A stretch of DNA of 64,000 nucleotides. It comes from Mesobacillus jeotgali. GTDB lineage: Bacteria > Bacillota > Bacilli > Bacillales > Cytobacillaceae. The stretch lies in NCBI RefSeq assembly GCF_014856545.2, contig NZ_CP109811.1:2226001-2290000 (forward strand), written 5' to 3'. The notes below the pieces were generated by a model that was given only the letters and a program-made list of their open reading frames with translations, searched no databases and was not told where the DNA came from. Made by a program: the position numbers and the translations under genes. The stretch's first letter is position 1. Every line of letters begins with the position of its first letter. Positions 37,858 to 45,973 of the stretch are shown piece after piece.

Positions 37858-38097
37858 ATGAGCTGTGGATGTTCTCGATTAGAAGATGGCAAAGCAATTG
37901 TTGACCATGTGAAAAGCAAAGGTAAGGAAAAGATAAAGCCGCGTGTGGCACACCAGATCGCTTGCGAATGCGGTGAAATGTTCACAATGGAAACCATCAT
38001 TACAAACTGCCCTAGCTGCGGCATGACATACGGCGTTACACCTTGCAGTTCCGGGGATATTAATAAGGTCAAGGCTGCTGGAATCCAATATGCATAA
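37858..38097 (+). CDS. Small zinc-ribbon-like protein
   Basis: This 79-residue protein begins MSCGCSRLEDG and holds two CxC/CxxC clusters, ACECGEMF and NCPSCGMTYG, spaced as in a zinc ribbon. An additional cysteine lies in VTPCSSG. Such small proteins may bind metal or nucleic acid. AAGGAG precedes the ATG. A terminator follows at once, so it is a unit of its own. Confidence 0.65.
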   Translation: MSCGCSRLEDGKAIVDHVKSKGKEKIKPRVAHQIACECGEMFTMETIITNCPSCGMTYGVTPCSSGDINKVKAAGIQYA

Positions 38098-38100
38098 TGA

Positions 38101-38130
38101 AAAATCTCTCGAGATGTCGAGAGATTTTTT
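38101..38130 (+). terminator. Strong terminator
   Basis: A 12-bp stem (AAAATCTCTCGA with TCGAGAGATTTT) and a 4-base loop are followed by T6. Confidence 0.85.
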
Positions 38131-38225
38131 GTTTGTTTAGGGATGATGGGAGTGGATTGGATGGCGGAGGGAAAGTCCCGGGTAAACTGCGCTATAGATG
38201 GGGTATTGGCATACTTGCGGGCAGA

Positions 38226-38405
38226 CTAAATCGCCGAATCAGCTTCCTCAACAAGTTCAAAATGAGTTTTGAATACTGTATGTTTTTTGCCCAGTTTATT
38301 TATAACAATATAGGTCGTATCTAACTCTCGATCGACATCATATTGGTCACCCACGTTGAATTCCATTTCTAAACCTTCATTATTGATGCAAATGACTTTT
38401 CTCAT
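38226..38405 (-). CDS. Small hypothetical protein (59 aa)
   Basis: An AGGAGG on the minus strand stands before ATG 38405. The frame (MRKVICINNEGLEMEFNVGD and QYDVDRELDTTYIVIN, ending EEADSAI) gives a 59-residue, soluble, beta-rich protein. The pattern of short strands suggests an SH3-like or similar small barrel. No family is recognised. It lies between two plus-strand genes and runs against them. Confidence 0.6.
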   Translation of the reverse strand: MRKVICINNEGLEMEFNVGDQYDVDRELDTTYIVINKLGKKHTVFKTHFELVEEADSAI

Positions 38406-38540
38406 AGTAATCCTCCTGGGAAATGAATCGTTGTTTTATATAGTTTCGCGCGGAGAGTATATTTTATGTCTTTTTTTTAGAGTGAGGGAGCGTTTGTAAC
38501 TAGAATGAAAAATGGTAATAATCGCTCGTGATCTCCAGTT

Positions 38541-38616
38541 TGCGAATAAGTTCCTTTTTTTTGCGAAGAAAAAGCTTTTTTTTGCGATTAAGTTGCATGT
38601 GTTTGCGAATAAAATC
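38541..38616. repeat. Array of 20-21 bp units with TTTGCGAATAAG core
   Basis: Four TTGCGAATAA-like cores have their first G at 38542, 38563, 38584 and 38604, spaced 20-21 bp. The array opens with CTCCAGTTTGCGAATAA, closely matching the opening of the array at 1876. Spacers are T- and A-rich. It lies upstream of the DUF4145-like gene. Confidence 0.75.
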
Positions 38617-38717
38617 ACCCGCCACACAATTGATTGCTTTCCAATTTCCGGTTTACGCTAGAATGTGTCTATTATTATGTTAAAATCATATGTAGACTAC
38701 AATCGGGGGACCAATTC

Positions 38718-40253
38718 ATGAGTGCAAATACATATTTTTATCAATTTTTAGAGCCGATTTCAAAGGAATTGGCTTTGCTGGCCAAGGAATTAGAAAATAG
38801 TATTTTTTCAAGCCCGAGAACGATGCTGACTCATTCGCGGGTGTTTATTGAAAATATTTTGCAGCAGGTGACGAAGGAAGAAGGAATTAGTGTCGATCAG
38901 CGGACTGGTTTGAAGGAGCAGCTGGATTTGCTCAATGACCAGGGTTACTTGATTCCTGAGATTCGGGATGCCCTGCATTTGGTGCGGAGAATGGGCAACC
39001 AGGCGGCTCACGATGCGCGGATGTTCCGCTTTTCTGAGGCGCTTTTATCATGGGAAGCTTTGTATAGCATTGTGAAATGGTATGTTGAAGTGTATGGTCC
39101 TGTGGATGTGGTCGTGCCTGAATATCAGGACCCATCTCCGCAGGCAGAAAAGGCGTTCGACATGACCGAGCTTGAGATCAGGTTGAAGGGATTAGAGGAT
39201 CTGTTAAAAAATCCTCCTATGCAACAAGCAGAAACACAGGCAAAGGAAGAAGTTGCAGTGGCTGTTGCTCCACCTTCTGTTGAGGTCCAGGAGACACCCG
39301 GATTTACGCCGATCAGGACGATTACTTATAAAGGGAGGTCGCTTGATATCCCTTATTTTTTGCGTGATGCTTTTCTTTTGCCGCAGCGGTTTGATAAATC
39401 GGAAACCTTTCTTATCCGCCTCGGTGCCGAACAGGAAGCACGGATCATGAGTGAGCTGCCTGGCAATCTCGAAGGTTTGCATAAAAATGTGAAGCGATAT
39501 AATGAAAAGAATGATGAGCAGTTTTTCGAGGAGCTTGGAACCTTCATTGAAGAAGAAAAAGTTCGCCGACACCTGACATTGAAGCGACAGGGGGAGCTGT
39601 TCTTCTTTTACAAGGCGAGTCATATTGTTGTGACGGAAGAATTGAAAAAGGTTCCGCTAACTGCGGAGCAATTCGCAGGAATTCCAAGTTTAGTACGGCA
39701 GTTGAATGAAGACCAGATTTTTAATGTTGGCCAGCTGCCAATGGAGCTTGTGATTTTAGCAAAGTATGACAATGTCGGAGTAGGGACCGTTGAGAAGCTG
39801 TTCGAACAGCTGAAGGCAAAGGTAACGGACAAAGCTGTCCAGGTTGCTGACGACATTTCTACAGAGCGAAAAAGCTTCAAGAAATGGGAGTCATTATATG
39901 TAAAAGTAAAGCTGAATGGTGTTCCAGCAGTTATTGAAGGTACTAGTGTTCCGTCAATTTGGAAGCAGGCGTTGAAGTGGATCGAAGATAATCGCCTGCC
40001 CCTTCATGAACTTGTTAAAAAAGGAATCATTCTTGGCTCTACTGATAATGGCAAGCGTTATGCGATTGCGCTTCAGCCGATTCATCCAGATCAAAGGCCA
40101 TTTACGCAGCTTCATACCTACCAATCCCAAACCTCTGGTGAAGTCTATTATTTAGAGACAAAGATCAATCCGAAGTCTGGGCTTGAGACATTGGGGAAGC
40201 TTTTGACTACATTGGGTGTAGAGGTGGATATTCCATTGTTGAAGGGTGAATAG
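38718..40253 (+). CDS. DUF4145-like large hypothetical protein
   Basis: The 511-residue protein begins MSANTYFYQFLEPISKELAL. Its first 140 residues resemble a DUF4145 domain (FSSPRTMLTHSRVFIENILQ; RRMGNQAAHDARMFRFSEAL), which also forms the N-terminus of some type I restriction HsdR and helicase proteins. The rest (about residues 200-510) is a soluble domain without a motif I recognise, with a helical stretch around residues 290-370. ATG 38718 follows GGGGGA. No nuclease, helicase or methylase motif is visible in it or next to it, so a defence role is only a hint. Confidence 0.65.
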   Translation: MSANTYFYQFLEPISKELALLAKELENSIFSSPRTMLTHSRVFIENILQQVTKEEGISVDQRTGLKEQLDLLNDQGYLIPEIRDALHLVRRMGNQAAHDARMFRFSEALLSWEALYSIVKWYVEVYGPVDVVVPEYQDPSPQAEKAFDMTELEIRLKGLEDLLKNPPMQQAETQAKEEVAVAVAPPSVEVQETPGFTPIRTITYKGRSLDIPYFLRDAFLLPQRFDKSETFLIRLGAEQEARIMSELPGNLEGLHKNVKRYNEKNDEQFFEELGTFIEEEKVRRHLTLKRQGELFFFYKASHIVVTEELKKVPLTAEQFAGIPSLVRQLNEDQIFNVGQLPMELVILAKYDNVGVGTVEKLFEQLKAKVTDKAVQVADDISTERKSFKKWESLYVKVKLNGVPAVIEGTSVPSIWKQALKWIEDNRLPLHELVKKGIILGSTDNGKRYAIALQPIHPDQRPFTQLHTYQSQTSGEVYYLETKINPKSGLETLGKLLTTLGVEVDIPLLKGE

Positions 40254-40262
40254 AAATGACAG

Positions 40263-40290
40263 AATGCCGTGGTGATTCCACGGCATTTTG
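40263..40290. terminator. Bidirectional terminator
   Basis: AATGCCGTGG pairs with CCACGGCATT (10 bp, loop TGATT) between converging genes. Confidence 0.75.
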
Positions 40291-40298
40291 TGTCCACT

Positions 40299-40424
40299 TT
40301 ACTTCCTTTTCTGGGCTTTCAGCTTGTTCATTTCCAGTTCAGCCGCATACTCCTCTTGAGATTTGCCTTGCTTGAAGCTCTCAGATTGGATTTTCCTGAA
40401 CTTGTTGTCATTTTGATTAGGCAT
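40299..40424 (-). CDS. Small polar protein (41 aa)
   Basis: AGGAGG on the minus strand is placed before ATG 40424. The 41-residue product (MPNQNDNKFRKIQSESFKQG, then KSQEEYAAELEMNKLKAQKR) is highly charged and helical, without hydrophobic parts. It has the look of small acidic/basic spore- or stress-linked Bacillus peptides, but I cannot assign a family. Confidence 0.55.
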   Translation of the reverse strand: MPNQNDNKFRKIQSESFKQGKSQEEYAAELEMNKLKAQKRK

Positions 40425-40631
40425 GCTAAAACACCTCCTTTTGAACATAAGTATTTTGTTCAATGCAGGGATGTTTATTCTGAATCATTGCCTAAAACTG
40501 TTGGATAAATTTCTCATAATTCTATATTATTTTGCTATTCCGGATATAATGAAAGCGCTTTACATGTGAAACTATTCACAAGTATAATAAGAGTGTAAAT
40601 AAAACATTATTCATTTCCGGGAGGAATCGCA

Positions 40632-40778
40632 ATGTTAGCTGACCTTATCTATGAATTCAAAAGCTGGTGGATTGGAGATTTACCAAAGGTCGGAAATGAG
40701 GAATTTGAAAGAATCGAATCAAAGCATACTAGAGTTCATCATGATGAAGATATCTATGAAATCATAAGGGTGCATTAA
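40632..40778 (+). CDS. Small hypothetical protein (48 aa)
   Basis: GGGAGG is followed eight bases later by ATG 40632, which opens a 48-codon frame (MLADLIYEFKSWWIGDLPKV...HHDEDIYEIIRVH). It has an amphipathic start with two tryptophans and an acidic, histidine-rich end. No family is recognised. A hairpin terminator follows, so it is a separate unit. Confidence 0.55.
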   Translation: MLADLIYEFKSWWIGDLPKVGNEEFERIESKHTRVHHDEDIYEIIRVH

Positions 40779-40800
40779 AAATACGCTATCACACAATCAG

Positions 40801-40840
40801 CAGCAGTCCGATTCTAAATGAATTAGACTGCTTTTATTTT
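40801..40840 (+). terminator. Probable terminator
   Basis: AGCAGTC pairs with GACTGCT around an 17-base loop, and TTTTATTTT follows. Confidence 0.55.
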
Positions 40841-40952
40841 GTAGAAATTCATGGCTGACTGTTGTATGCTTATACTTCATTAAGTTTGGTTTTTCCCAGA
40901 GAAAAATGGTTAAAACTAATCAATGAACGTCCGAGAATATGGAGATGATCTT

Positions 40953-41126
40953 TTGAGTAAAGCTAAAGGTAAGAGCGGAACAGGCAGAGGAACTGGCAAG
41001 AAAGGCTGGAATCGCTGGCAGGCTAGTGCAAAAAAAGCGAAGAGTGCCAAGCCTTATAAGAGCAAAGGTGTGAAACATGGGAATGCTTCCAAGGCAGGTA
41101 ATAATGATGATAGTTCTGAAAAATAA
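40953..41126 (+). CDS. DUF3934-like small basic protein
   Basis: This 57-residue, very basic protein reads KGKSGTGRGTGKKGWNRW and AKSAKPYKSKGVKHGNA, the pattern of DUF3934 proteins of Bacillus. TTG 40953 is favoured because GGAGATGATC precedes it. The ATG at 40923 would add a stretch overlapping that site. Basic G/K/R-rich composition suggests nucleic-acid binding. The role is unknown. Confidence 0.7.
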   Translation: MSKAKGKSGTGRGTGKKGWNRWQASAKKAKSAKPYKSKGVKHGNASKAGNNDDSSEK

Positions 41127-41145
41127 TGACTGTAGTACACATTAT

Positions 41146-41178
41146 GCGTTGATCCATTAATGGGATTGACGCTTTTTT
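41146..41178 (+). terminator. Terminator
   Basis: GCGTTGATCC pairs with GGGATTGACGC (two wobble pairs), and T6 follows. Confidence 0.7.
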
Positions 41179-41293
41179 GTGAGTTCACCATGTTAAATCA
41201 ATAAATAAATTTTAATATTTGATAAAACTTTATTGTGAAACGATAAATAACATGGTAAATTCAAATTGACAATAAATGAATGAGGTGCTTGTT

Positions 41294-41785
41294 ATGAAAA
41301 AAGGGTCAACACTTTTTTTGAAGGTAGCAGTTATTTTAATTGGCCTCCCGGTTTTGGCTTTGTGTCTGTTTTTGCTGCCGCAGATTGCGTCTGAAGCGAA
41401 TGAAGCAGCGGAAAGAGGTTCGGACCTTGCTTTTACGGTTTACGCTATCTTGATGGTTATGTATGTTTCGGCCGTTCCATTTTACTTCGCATTGTATCAA
41501 TCCTTTAACCTTTTGACGTATATCGATAAAAACCAGGCTTTCTCTGACTTATCTGTAATAGCACTAAAGAAAATCAAAAATAGTGCGGTCATTATCAGCG
41601 GCTTATACGTGGTTGGCCTTCCATTCGTCTATGTTTTAGCTGAGGTAGATGATGCGCCTGGCCTGATCCTTATTGGAATGGGAATGATATTTGCTCCATT
41701 GGTGGTTGCTGTTTTCGCGGCAGTCTTGCAGCGTCTCTTAAAAGAAGCCATCGATTATAAAGAAGAAAACGACTTAATAGTCTGA
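41294..41785 (+). CDS. DUF2975 membrane protein
   Basis: This 163-residue protein has four hydrophobic segments, including LKVAVILIGLPVLALCLFLL near the start and SFNLLTYIDKNQAFSDLSV, the DUF2975 motif of a loop between helices 2 and 3. Members pair with a small XRE regulator in Bacillus (YoaS/YozG type). GAGGTGC precedes ATG 41294. The regulator gene follows within about 10 bp. The pair resembles a membrane-sensing or toxin/antidote-like switch, but the function is unknown. Confidence 0.8.
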   Translation: MKKGSTLFLKVAVILIGLPVLALCLFLLPQIASEANEAAERGSDLAFTVYAILMVMYVSAVPFYFALYQSFNLLTYIDKNQAFSDLSVIALKKIKNSAVIISGLYVVGLPFVYVLAEVDDAPGLILIGMGMIFAPLVVAVFAAVLQRLLKEAIDYKEENDLIV

Positions 41786-41795
41786 GGTGAAAACA

Positions 41796-42011
41796 ATGGC
41801 AATTATAATCAATATTGATGTGATGTTGGCGAAAAGAAAAATGAGCGTAACAGAACTTTCAGACCGGGTCGGAATCACGATGGCAAACCTTTCTATATTG
41901 AAAAATGGAAAAGCAAAAGCAATTAGGCTTTCCACACTGGATGCCATTTGCAAAGCGTTAGAATGCCAGCCCGGGGATATTTTAGAGTATAAAGAGGATG
42001 AAGAGTATTAA
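41796..42011 (+). CDS. XRE-type regulator (YozG-like)
   Basis: The 71-residue protein is one helix-turn-helix domain: MLAKRKMSVTELSDRVGITM, LSILKNGKAKAIRLSTLDAI and CKALECQPGDILEYKEDEE, the classic short XRE family. ATG 41796 is just five bases after GAGGTGA. A GTG at 41787 is less likely. It probably regulates the linked DUF2975 gene and itself. Confidence 0.85.
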   Translation: MAIIINIDVMLAKRKMSVTELSDRVGITMANLSILKNGKAKAIRLSTLDAICKALECQPGDILEYKEDEEY

Positions 42012-42072
42012 TAAGAGTGGCAGTATCGTAAAGTGTAAATTGAGGTAATAAAAACCCTTTATAACTATAGGT

Positions 42073-42113
42073 ATGCGATCATCCAGGGAAGGAAGGATGA
42101 CCGCATTTTTTTT
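42073..42113 (+). terminator. Terminator
   Basis: ATGCG/CGCAT and TCATCC/GGATGA stems are separated by one mismatch, and T8 follows. Confidence 0.65.
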
Positions 42114-42217
42114 GATTTGTCTAGTTTATTTGTGAAAATAGTTAGTTCGAATAGCAAGAATATGGACATGTACACATACATATGATGGAGGTGAAATCTG
42201 TATAAGGGGTGGGGAAA

Positions 42218-43012
42218 TTGGCGAATCCAATAGTCGCTAGGTCGTTGGACGAAATACAGTTTTGGTCCAGAATCATGAAGGAACATGCTTTGTTTTTAAG
42301 CCTCGGATTTACTTATGAACAACAGCAATTGATAGCTGAAGCTCAACAATTTATTACTCTCTTTGAACGAATCGAGGAAAAGCTGGCAAGGTTTTCTATT
42401 AACACGGATATACGCCAAATTCAAGTTTTTAACAATGAGGTTTATCAAGCAGCTGTTGCCATTTGGAGTTACAAGAGAAAGGTGTTAGGGTTAACTTTAC
42501 GCTGTGAAATCCGGACAAATAATTTTCCTTTATTGGTTGACCATGTTAGCAGAGAGGCTGCTTATTTTGCCAACAGATTAAAAGAACTTAACGAAGGAAA
42601 ACTAGCCCCCGAACCTGATAAGATCATTCAAGAAAATCTTTTCTTTTTAAAAATTATGGCCGATCATGCAAAATTCATCGGACACCTCTTAGATCCTTCT
42701 GAAAGAAAACTAGTTGAACAAGCAAATGAGTTTAGCCATGATTTTGATCAGTTAGTCTTCCAGGCGGTTGATTTAGACTCCATGCGTCCACAATCCGAAA
42801 CAGGGCCAATTCTAGATCAATTCTTAGATCAAAATAGAGTATCAGTAGTCTCACTAAGGGATTTTAAGAAAACAGCCAGAGAATTAATCGAGGCTTGCCG
42901 AATAAAAAGCAATATTCATCCACTTCTAGCAGACCATACATTTAGAGAGGCTGAGAGATTCTTGGAAATTATAGATTTATTTGATACTCACCTTACAAAG
43001 CAAAAGCAATAA
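42218..43012 (+). CDS. DUF2935 protein (two-repeat, ferritin-like)
   Basis: Two related alpha-helical halves are visible: EIQFWSRIMKEHALFLSLGF near residue 9 and ENLFFLKIMADHAKFIGHLL near residue 137, each with the F/W-x-x-I-M-x-x-H pattern of DUF2935. Members are thought to bind metal in a four-helix fold, and their function is unsettled. The start is TTG 42218 or GTG 42209. The better ribosome site (GGGGTGGGG) fits TTG. It stands alone. Confidence 0.75.
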   Translation: MANPIVARSLDEIQFWSRIMKEHALFLSLGFTYEQQQLIAEAQQFITLFERIEEKLARFSINTDIRQIQVFNNEVYQAAVAIWSYKRKVLGLTLRCEIRTNNFPLLVDHVSREAAYFANRLKELNEGKLAPEPDKIIQENLFFLKIMADHAKFIGHLLDPSERKLVEQANEFSHDFDQLVFQAVDLDSMRPQSETGPILDQFLDQNRVSVVSLRDFKKTARELIEACRIKSNIHPLLADHTFREAERFLEIIDLFDTHLTKQKQ

Positions 43013-43332
43013 AAATATATGTATTTCGATTCTTTACAGAGCCGCTTTTTTTTGAAGCTCCAGAAGGCAAACTATTTCTGTAAAAGTTTAAGCTAATGTA
43101 TTTAAAATTAATGGGTTTGACTGAAAGAAAAAGAACGCTGACAAGCTTAGCTTTTTGTTTAGATAAACCTGGTAAGTCTTAGCCTGCCGTTTATTTGTGA
43201 ATTAATTCGAGCAGTTACCCTTAACTTTATTACTTAAAGACATTGTACGATTAATACGAGTTTTCCTATGACAAAGGAATATATTGACATCAGTTCATAT
43301 AAGCGCTAAAATATTTTAAAATTCGAAATAAT
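43013..43332. other. 320-bp region without a gene
   Basis: This is AT-rich sequence between the DUF2935 stop and the T-box leader. I see no ribosome site with an open frame of useful length. It should contain the promoter of the T-box transcript. Confidence 0.5.
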
Positions 43333-43608
43333 AAAAGCGTTGAAGAGAAGAGTAGTTAATCTAGGATATTTACAGAGAGCTCCTGGCTGCTGAAAGGGAG
43401 TAATATCTGGCTTAATGAAAAAAGTCTCGGAGCTTCTTGCCAATCTGATGATAATCAGGGATCGTAAGACGGGTTCTTCCGATATAAAGATAGGGTATAA
43501 AAGTACCTGAAGAGGTTGGTTTGGCGACGAATCAACAAACTGAGGTGGTACCGCGAAGTCAAACTCTCGTCCTCAAGATTCATTTCTTGGGGGTGAGAGT
43601 TTTTTTAA
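43333..43608 (+). ncRNA. T-box riboswitch leader
   Basis: The T-box sequence GAGGTGGTACCGCG lies at 43542-43555 and the pairing CGTCCTC at 43568-43574. A long terminator hairpin (AACTCTC...GAGAGTT, T7) ends at 43608. Upstream, the stem I region has AGTA at 43351, AGAGAG, CTCC/GGGAG near the apex and GAA followed by AAAA, so a lysine AAA specifier is the simplest reading, though uncertain. T-boxes bind uncharged tRNA and switch off termination. Unusually, the gene downstream is a GNAT acetyltransferase. Confidence 0.9.
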
Positions 43609-43642
43609 TGCAAAAATCCATAGAACGGTGAGGGGAAAGAAA

Positions 43643-44209
43643 ATGACAGATCCAATATTAATCGATATTCCATCCTCGATAGAAACAGAAAGATTATTAC
43701 TTCGAGCTCCAAATCGAATGGGTGATGGAAGTATCGTCAACCAGGCAATAAGAGATTCATTCAATGAGTTAAAAGCGTGGCTGCCATTCGCCCAAAAGCT
43801 GACTGAAGTGGAGGAAACCGAGATTAACCTGAGGAAAGCCCATATTAACTTTTTAAAGAGGGAAAGCTTTCGTTATCTCATTTTTCGAAAAGAGACGAAT
43901 GATTTCATTGGGACTGTAAGCCTTCAAGGGATCGACTGGTCCATTCCTAAATGTGAAATTGGGTATTGGATCAATACGATGCACGGCGGAAACGGCTATA
44001 TGATAGAAGCGGTAAAGGCGTTAACTGATTTTGGGCTGAATCAACTTAAATTCAAGCGAATTGAGATAAGATGTGAATCTACTAATCTGAAAAGTCGTGC
44101 CATACCTGAAAAACTTGGATTTGAATTAGAAGGTGTTTTACGGAATGATGATTTATCAGCGGATGGAAGCAGGCTGACCGACACATGCTTTTATTCGATT
44201 ATTTCATAA
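43643..44209 (+). CDS. GNAT acetyltransferase (RimJ/RimL type) under T-box control
   Basis: This 188-residue protein has ERLLLRAPNRMGDGSIVNQA at the start, YWINTMHGGNGYMIEAVKAL (acetyl-CoA loop G-G-N-G-Y) and SRAIPEKLGFELEGVLRND at the end, typical of RimJ/RimL enzymes. ATG 43643 follows GAGGGGAAAG. The leader upstream is a complete T-box, so expression should rise when one tRNA is uncharged. Its acetylation target is not known. Confidence 0.85.
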   Translation: MTDPILIDIPSSIETERLLLRAPNRMGDGSIVNQAIRDSFNELKAWLPFAQKLTEVEETEINLRKAHINFLKRESFRYLIFRKETNDFIGTVSLQGIDWSIPKCEIGYWINTMHGGNGYMIEAVKALTDFGLNQLKFKRIEIRCESTNLKSRAIPEKLGFELEGVLRNDDLSADGSRLTDTCFYSIIS

Positions 44210-44295
44210 AAGAGGCCGATAGATAACATGGATTGCTCTGAACTGGGTTATGGATTGTTTACGTTTGGGAAATTCAAGTGGGGAGTTATGATTAT

Positions 44296-44745
44296 ATGAT
44301 AAACGAAGTGTACTTTAGGGATATTGATCATACGAACGAATGCACTGTGAAAAATATAAAATTAAAACCAGGCCAGGAAAGGTTTATCGAAACTGTTGAT
44401 GAATGTTTAAAAGAAGCTGCTATTTATCAAGAATGGCACCCTGTTGCTATTTACTTTGATGAGAAAATTATTGGATTTGCAATGTACGGCTCTTTTGGTC
44501 CTAACAGAGATACCTGGATTGATAGAATCATCATAGATGAAAGATACCAAGGGAAGGGTTTTGGAAAAATGGCAATGATTAAACTTATTGATAGAGTTTC
44601 AAAAGAATATGGAGTCAATGTTATTTATTTAAGTATTATCGAGGAAAACACAATTGCTCATAGATTATACAAAGGCTTGGGATTTGAATACACCAATGAA
44701 AGAGATTCAAATGGAGAACTGATATTTAAATATACTATCCTATAA
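44296..44745 (+). CDS. GNAT acetyltransferase (spermidine/spermine-type, BltD-like)
   Basis: The 149-residue protein has FIETVDECLKEAAIYQEWHP early, DRIIIDERYQGKGFGKMAM (acetyl-CoA loop Q-G-K-G-F-G) and NTIAHRLYKGLGFEYTNE late. The opening resembles polyamine acetyltransferases such as BltD/PaiA. It probably acetylates polyamines or a related amine. ATG 44296 is used as start, with GGGGAG upstream. Confidence 0.75.
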   Translation: MINEVYFRDIDHTNECTVKNIKLKPGQERFIETVDECLKEAAIYQEWHPVAIYFDEKIIGFAMYGSFGPNRDTWIDRIIIDERYQGKGFGKMAMIKLIDRVSKEYGVNVIYLSIIEENTIAHRLYKGLGFEYTNERDSNGELIFKYTIL

Positions 44746-44837
44746 ATTACTTCTTTTAAATTTAATTTACTGAAAATTGAAACCTTTTTTCAACACGCTC
44801 GTAAAGTTTATATAAAACGGTAAGGGGTGTTGAAATC

Positions 44838-45059
44838 ATGGGATGGGGCTTGGCCAGGAATACAGATTTTAGTGGACACCAACTTGAAATTGCTGCAATT
44901 TTTGCCTTGTTCATCGTAATCGGAATTTGGGTGTACTATGATTCGGACAAATATTTTGTCGGGATCAAACGGCATATTTTATGGGTTTTAACAATCATCA
45001 CAGGTCCAATAGGTCTGATCATTTATTTAATACAGCGGAAGAAAGAAGGATTAGTTTAA
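44838..45059 (+). CDS. Small two-TM membrane protein
   Basis: This 73-residue protein has two membrane helices, about residues 15-32 and 44-65, with a basic stretch between (SDKYFVGIKRH) and a basic tail (RKKEGLV). AAGGGGTG precedes the ATG. No family is recognised. The 52-bp repeat array begins about 110 bp downstream. Confidence 0.55.
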   Translation: MGWGLARNTDFSGHQLEIAAIFALFIVIGIWVYYDSDKYFVGIKRHILWVLTIITGPIGLIIYLIQRKKEGLV

Positions 45060-45168
45060 TTGGAACGGTTATATTAGATAAAGTAAGTCGTTTGGGTTTC
45101 GCCCCTATGTTTTCTTGAAGGCACTATATATCAAAGGAATAGTGAAATGACTGAAAGTTCCCTATATA

Positions 45169-45490
45169 AGAGCTCTATCGGACAAATGGAAGGTATAAGC
45201 GTGAGAATGTGTCCGATAGAAGAGCTCTATCGGCCAAACGGAAGGTGCAAGCGTGAGAATGTGTCCGATAGAAGAGCTCTATCGGACAAATGGAAGGTAT
45301 ATTCGTGAGAAAGTGTCCGATAGAAGGGCTCTATCGACCGAACGGGAAGTGCAAGCGTGAGAATGTGTCCGATAGAAGAGCTCTATCGACCAAACGGAAA
45401 GCGCTAGCGTGAAAAAGTGTCCAATAGAAGGGCTCTATCGGACAAATGGAAGACGTAAGCATGAAGAAGTGTCCGATAAAAGAGCTCTTT
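45169..45490. repeat. Six 52-bp tandem units with hairpins (AGAGCTC array)
   Basis: AGAGCTC/AGGGCTC marks recur at 45169, 45221, 45273, 45325, 45377, 45429 and 45481, exactly 52 bp apart each time. Across each unit border, TGTCCGATAGA and TCTATCGGACA pair as an 11-bp stem around AGAGC. A less conserved stretch of about 25 bp (with GGAAGG and GCGTGAGAA) separates the stems. No gene covers it. It has no unique CRISPR-like spacers. Confidence 0.9.
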
Positions 45491-45556
45491 TAGGGAGTAC
45501 CCTGTGATTTTTTGAAGTCCACCCGTATATTCTATCAAAGCAACTCCATAAAATGA

Positions 45557-45754
45557 CTACAACTCACTTTTTTTAGTATTCTTACCCATTTTTTCAAGAA
45601 TGAAAGATCCTGCCAGTCCGACCCAGAGGGATGCTAAAAACCATACTAAATAAGCTTGAATGAAATCTCTTCCTATTTTAAAAAAAGATAAAGTTAAGGC
45701 TATGACTCCAATCCCTTTTAATAGATTAAATAGCCAACTTAATTTTTGCTTCAT
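45557..45754 (-). CDS. Small membrane protein, two TM
   Basis: The 65-residue product begins MKQKLSWLFNLLKGIGVIAL and has two hydrophobic segments (about residues 9-26 and 34-52) and a basic tail (EKMGKNTKKSEL). On the minus strand GGGGGTAAG precedes ATG 45754. No family is recognised. Confidence 0.55.
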   Translation of the reverse strand: MKQKLSWLFNLLKGIGVIALTLSFFKIGRDFIQAYLVWFLASLWVGLAGSFILEKMGKNTKKSEL

Positions 45755-45874
45755 TAATCTTACCCCCAAAAAACTTTAATATTTTACATAATTATACAAT
45801 AATTTCTGTTTTTGGGAATGTCTATCAATCAATGAGACTTTAATAAATTATGGATAAGTTTTACTGCATACCTC

Positions 45875-45958
45875 ATGCTGCTATTAGTAATCCTTAACAA
45901 TTCCCCGACATATGGAACAGAGCGATTGGCTCTTATAAAAACAATTGTAGATCCTTAA
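45875..45958 (+). pseudogene. Possible 3' gene remnant
   Basis: The frame reads SFTAYLMLLLVILNNSPTYG and then TERLALIKTIVDP to a TAA at 45956-45958, and a strong terminator follows. No upstream start or ribosome site exists and the frame is closed at 45833. This looks like the tail of a lost membrane-protein gene that has kept its terminator. The reading could be chance. Confidence 0.3.
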
Positions 45959-45973
45959 AGTAACTAATATATA

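Noticed and set aside
45169..45490. CRISPR array
   Set aside because: The whole 52-bp unit repeats with drift. There are no unique spacers between identical repeats, and no cas genes are in the window.
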